NCBI RefSeq assembly: GCF_024753145.1
Contig: NZ_JANUGU010000005.1
Coordinates: forward strand, 286,490-350,489
DNA: 64,000 bases
Reading direction: 5' to 3'
Source of the DNA: Massilia terrae
GTDB lineage: Bacteria; Pseudomonadota; Gammaproteobacteria; Burkholderiales; Burkholderiaceae_D
The translations under genes were made by a program, and so were the position numbers. Positions 63,913 to 64,000 of this stretch are shown in pieces; positions within the stretch are counted from its first letter, which is position 1; every line of letters starts with the position of its first letter. Below the pieces are notes generated by a model. It was not told the DNA's origin, ran no database searches, and saw only the letters and a list, made by a program, of their open reading frames with translations.

Positions 63913-64000
63913 CCGTCGTCCCCGCGCAGGCGGGGACCCATAGGCCATCCGCGTCGCCCCATGACGATCGACGCCGCAGGCGGAGCTACCTCAGCATGGA
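63913..64000. repeat. REP/BIME-like palindromic element (cut by window edge)
   Basis: Left arm CCGTCGTCCCCGCGCAGGCG then GGGACCCATAGGCCATCC, and the beginning of the right arm CTCAGCATGG at the window end. It starts 9 bases after the fusion gene's stop. Confidence 0.8.

Overview
This 64-kb, high-GC chromosomal window most resembles a betaproteobacterium of the Oxalobacteraceae (Massilia/Telluria/Duganella-like). The evidence is the gene order (tyrS | M23 peptidase-anmK | erpA-bactofilin-argC-rpsI-rplM; dusB-fis-purH-ruvCAB; xseB-ispA-dxs; polA | DUF2782-thrB-BPSS1780 family-uvrD), the protein families, and a dispersed family of GTCGTCCC...GGGACCCATG palindromes. Species is not determinable by eye. 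I see no rRNA, tRNA, CRISPR array, prophage, insertion sequence or replication origin. Most of the window is core housekeeping DNA, with a few accessory pieces.

Layout. 1-2.9 kb: 5' part of glcD (off the left edge), then a cobalamin adenosyltransferase translationally coupled to a rhomboid protease. 3-6.1 kb: isoprenoid operon xseB-ispA-dxs. 6.4-10.1 kb: an orphan Rieske oxygenase, then EamA transporter, sulfurtransferase and Fax-like GST. 10.2-16.3 kb: ZIP metal transporter (probable ATC start), Tat-exported dienelactone hydrolase, DUF4382 lipoprotein, polA. 16.4-21.2 kb: DUF2782 protein, thrB, membrane protein, uvrD. 21.2-28.7 kb: BlaI/M56 repressor-antirepressor pair with clear operators, a hemerythrin, a small frameshifted gene, an M13 endopeptidase, a beta-barrel protein, and a second M56 protease without a BlaI neighbour. 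29-32.1 kb: frmA, MFS transporter, HigBA toxin-antitoxin. 32.3-38.7 kb: valS, DUF2147 protein, VOC protein, a DesK/DesR-like two-component system and a membrane protein. 38.8-44.2 kb: ruvB, ruvA, ruvC, purH, fis, dusB. 44.3-53.2 kb: histidine phosphatase, YbhB-like protein, dtd, tyrS, M23 peptidase, anmK, erpA, bactofilin, argC, rpsI, rplM. 53.5-64 kb: TAP-like hydrolase with a NatAB-type ABC exporter, OsmC, coq7, an unrecognised gene, an orphan Rieske PetA-like protein, and an ABC ATPase with a 1194-aa permease/M1-aminopeptidase fusion.

How it fits together. Several gene pairs are coupled by ATGA overlaps (ATR/rhomboid, xseB/ispA, thrB/membrane protein, higB/higA, tyrS/dtd, NatA/NatB). Seven of the eight convergent gene junctions hold a palindromic element of the dispersed family; the eighth is where higA overlaps the MFS gene. 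The points most worth checking are the frameshifted small gene at 23.7 kb, the non-canonical ZIP start, the orphan M56 protease with a heptad-like tail, the two orphan Rieske proteins, and the ABC-aminopeptidase fusion. I did not find a clearly new multi-gene defence or mobile system.
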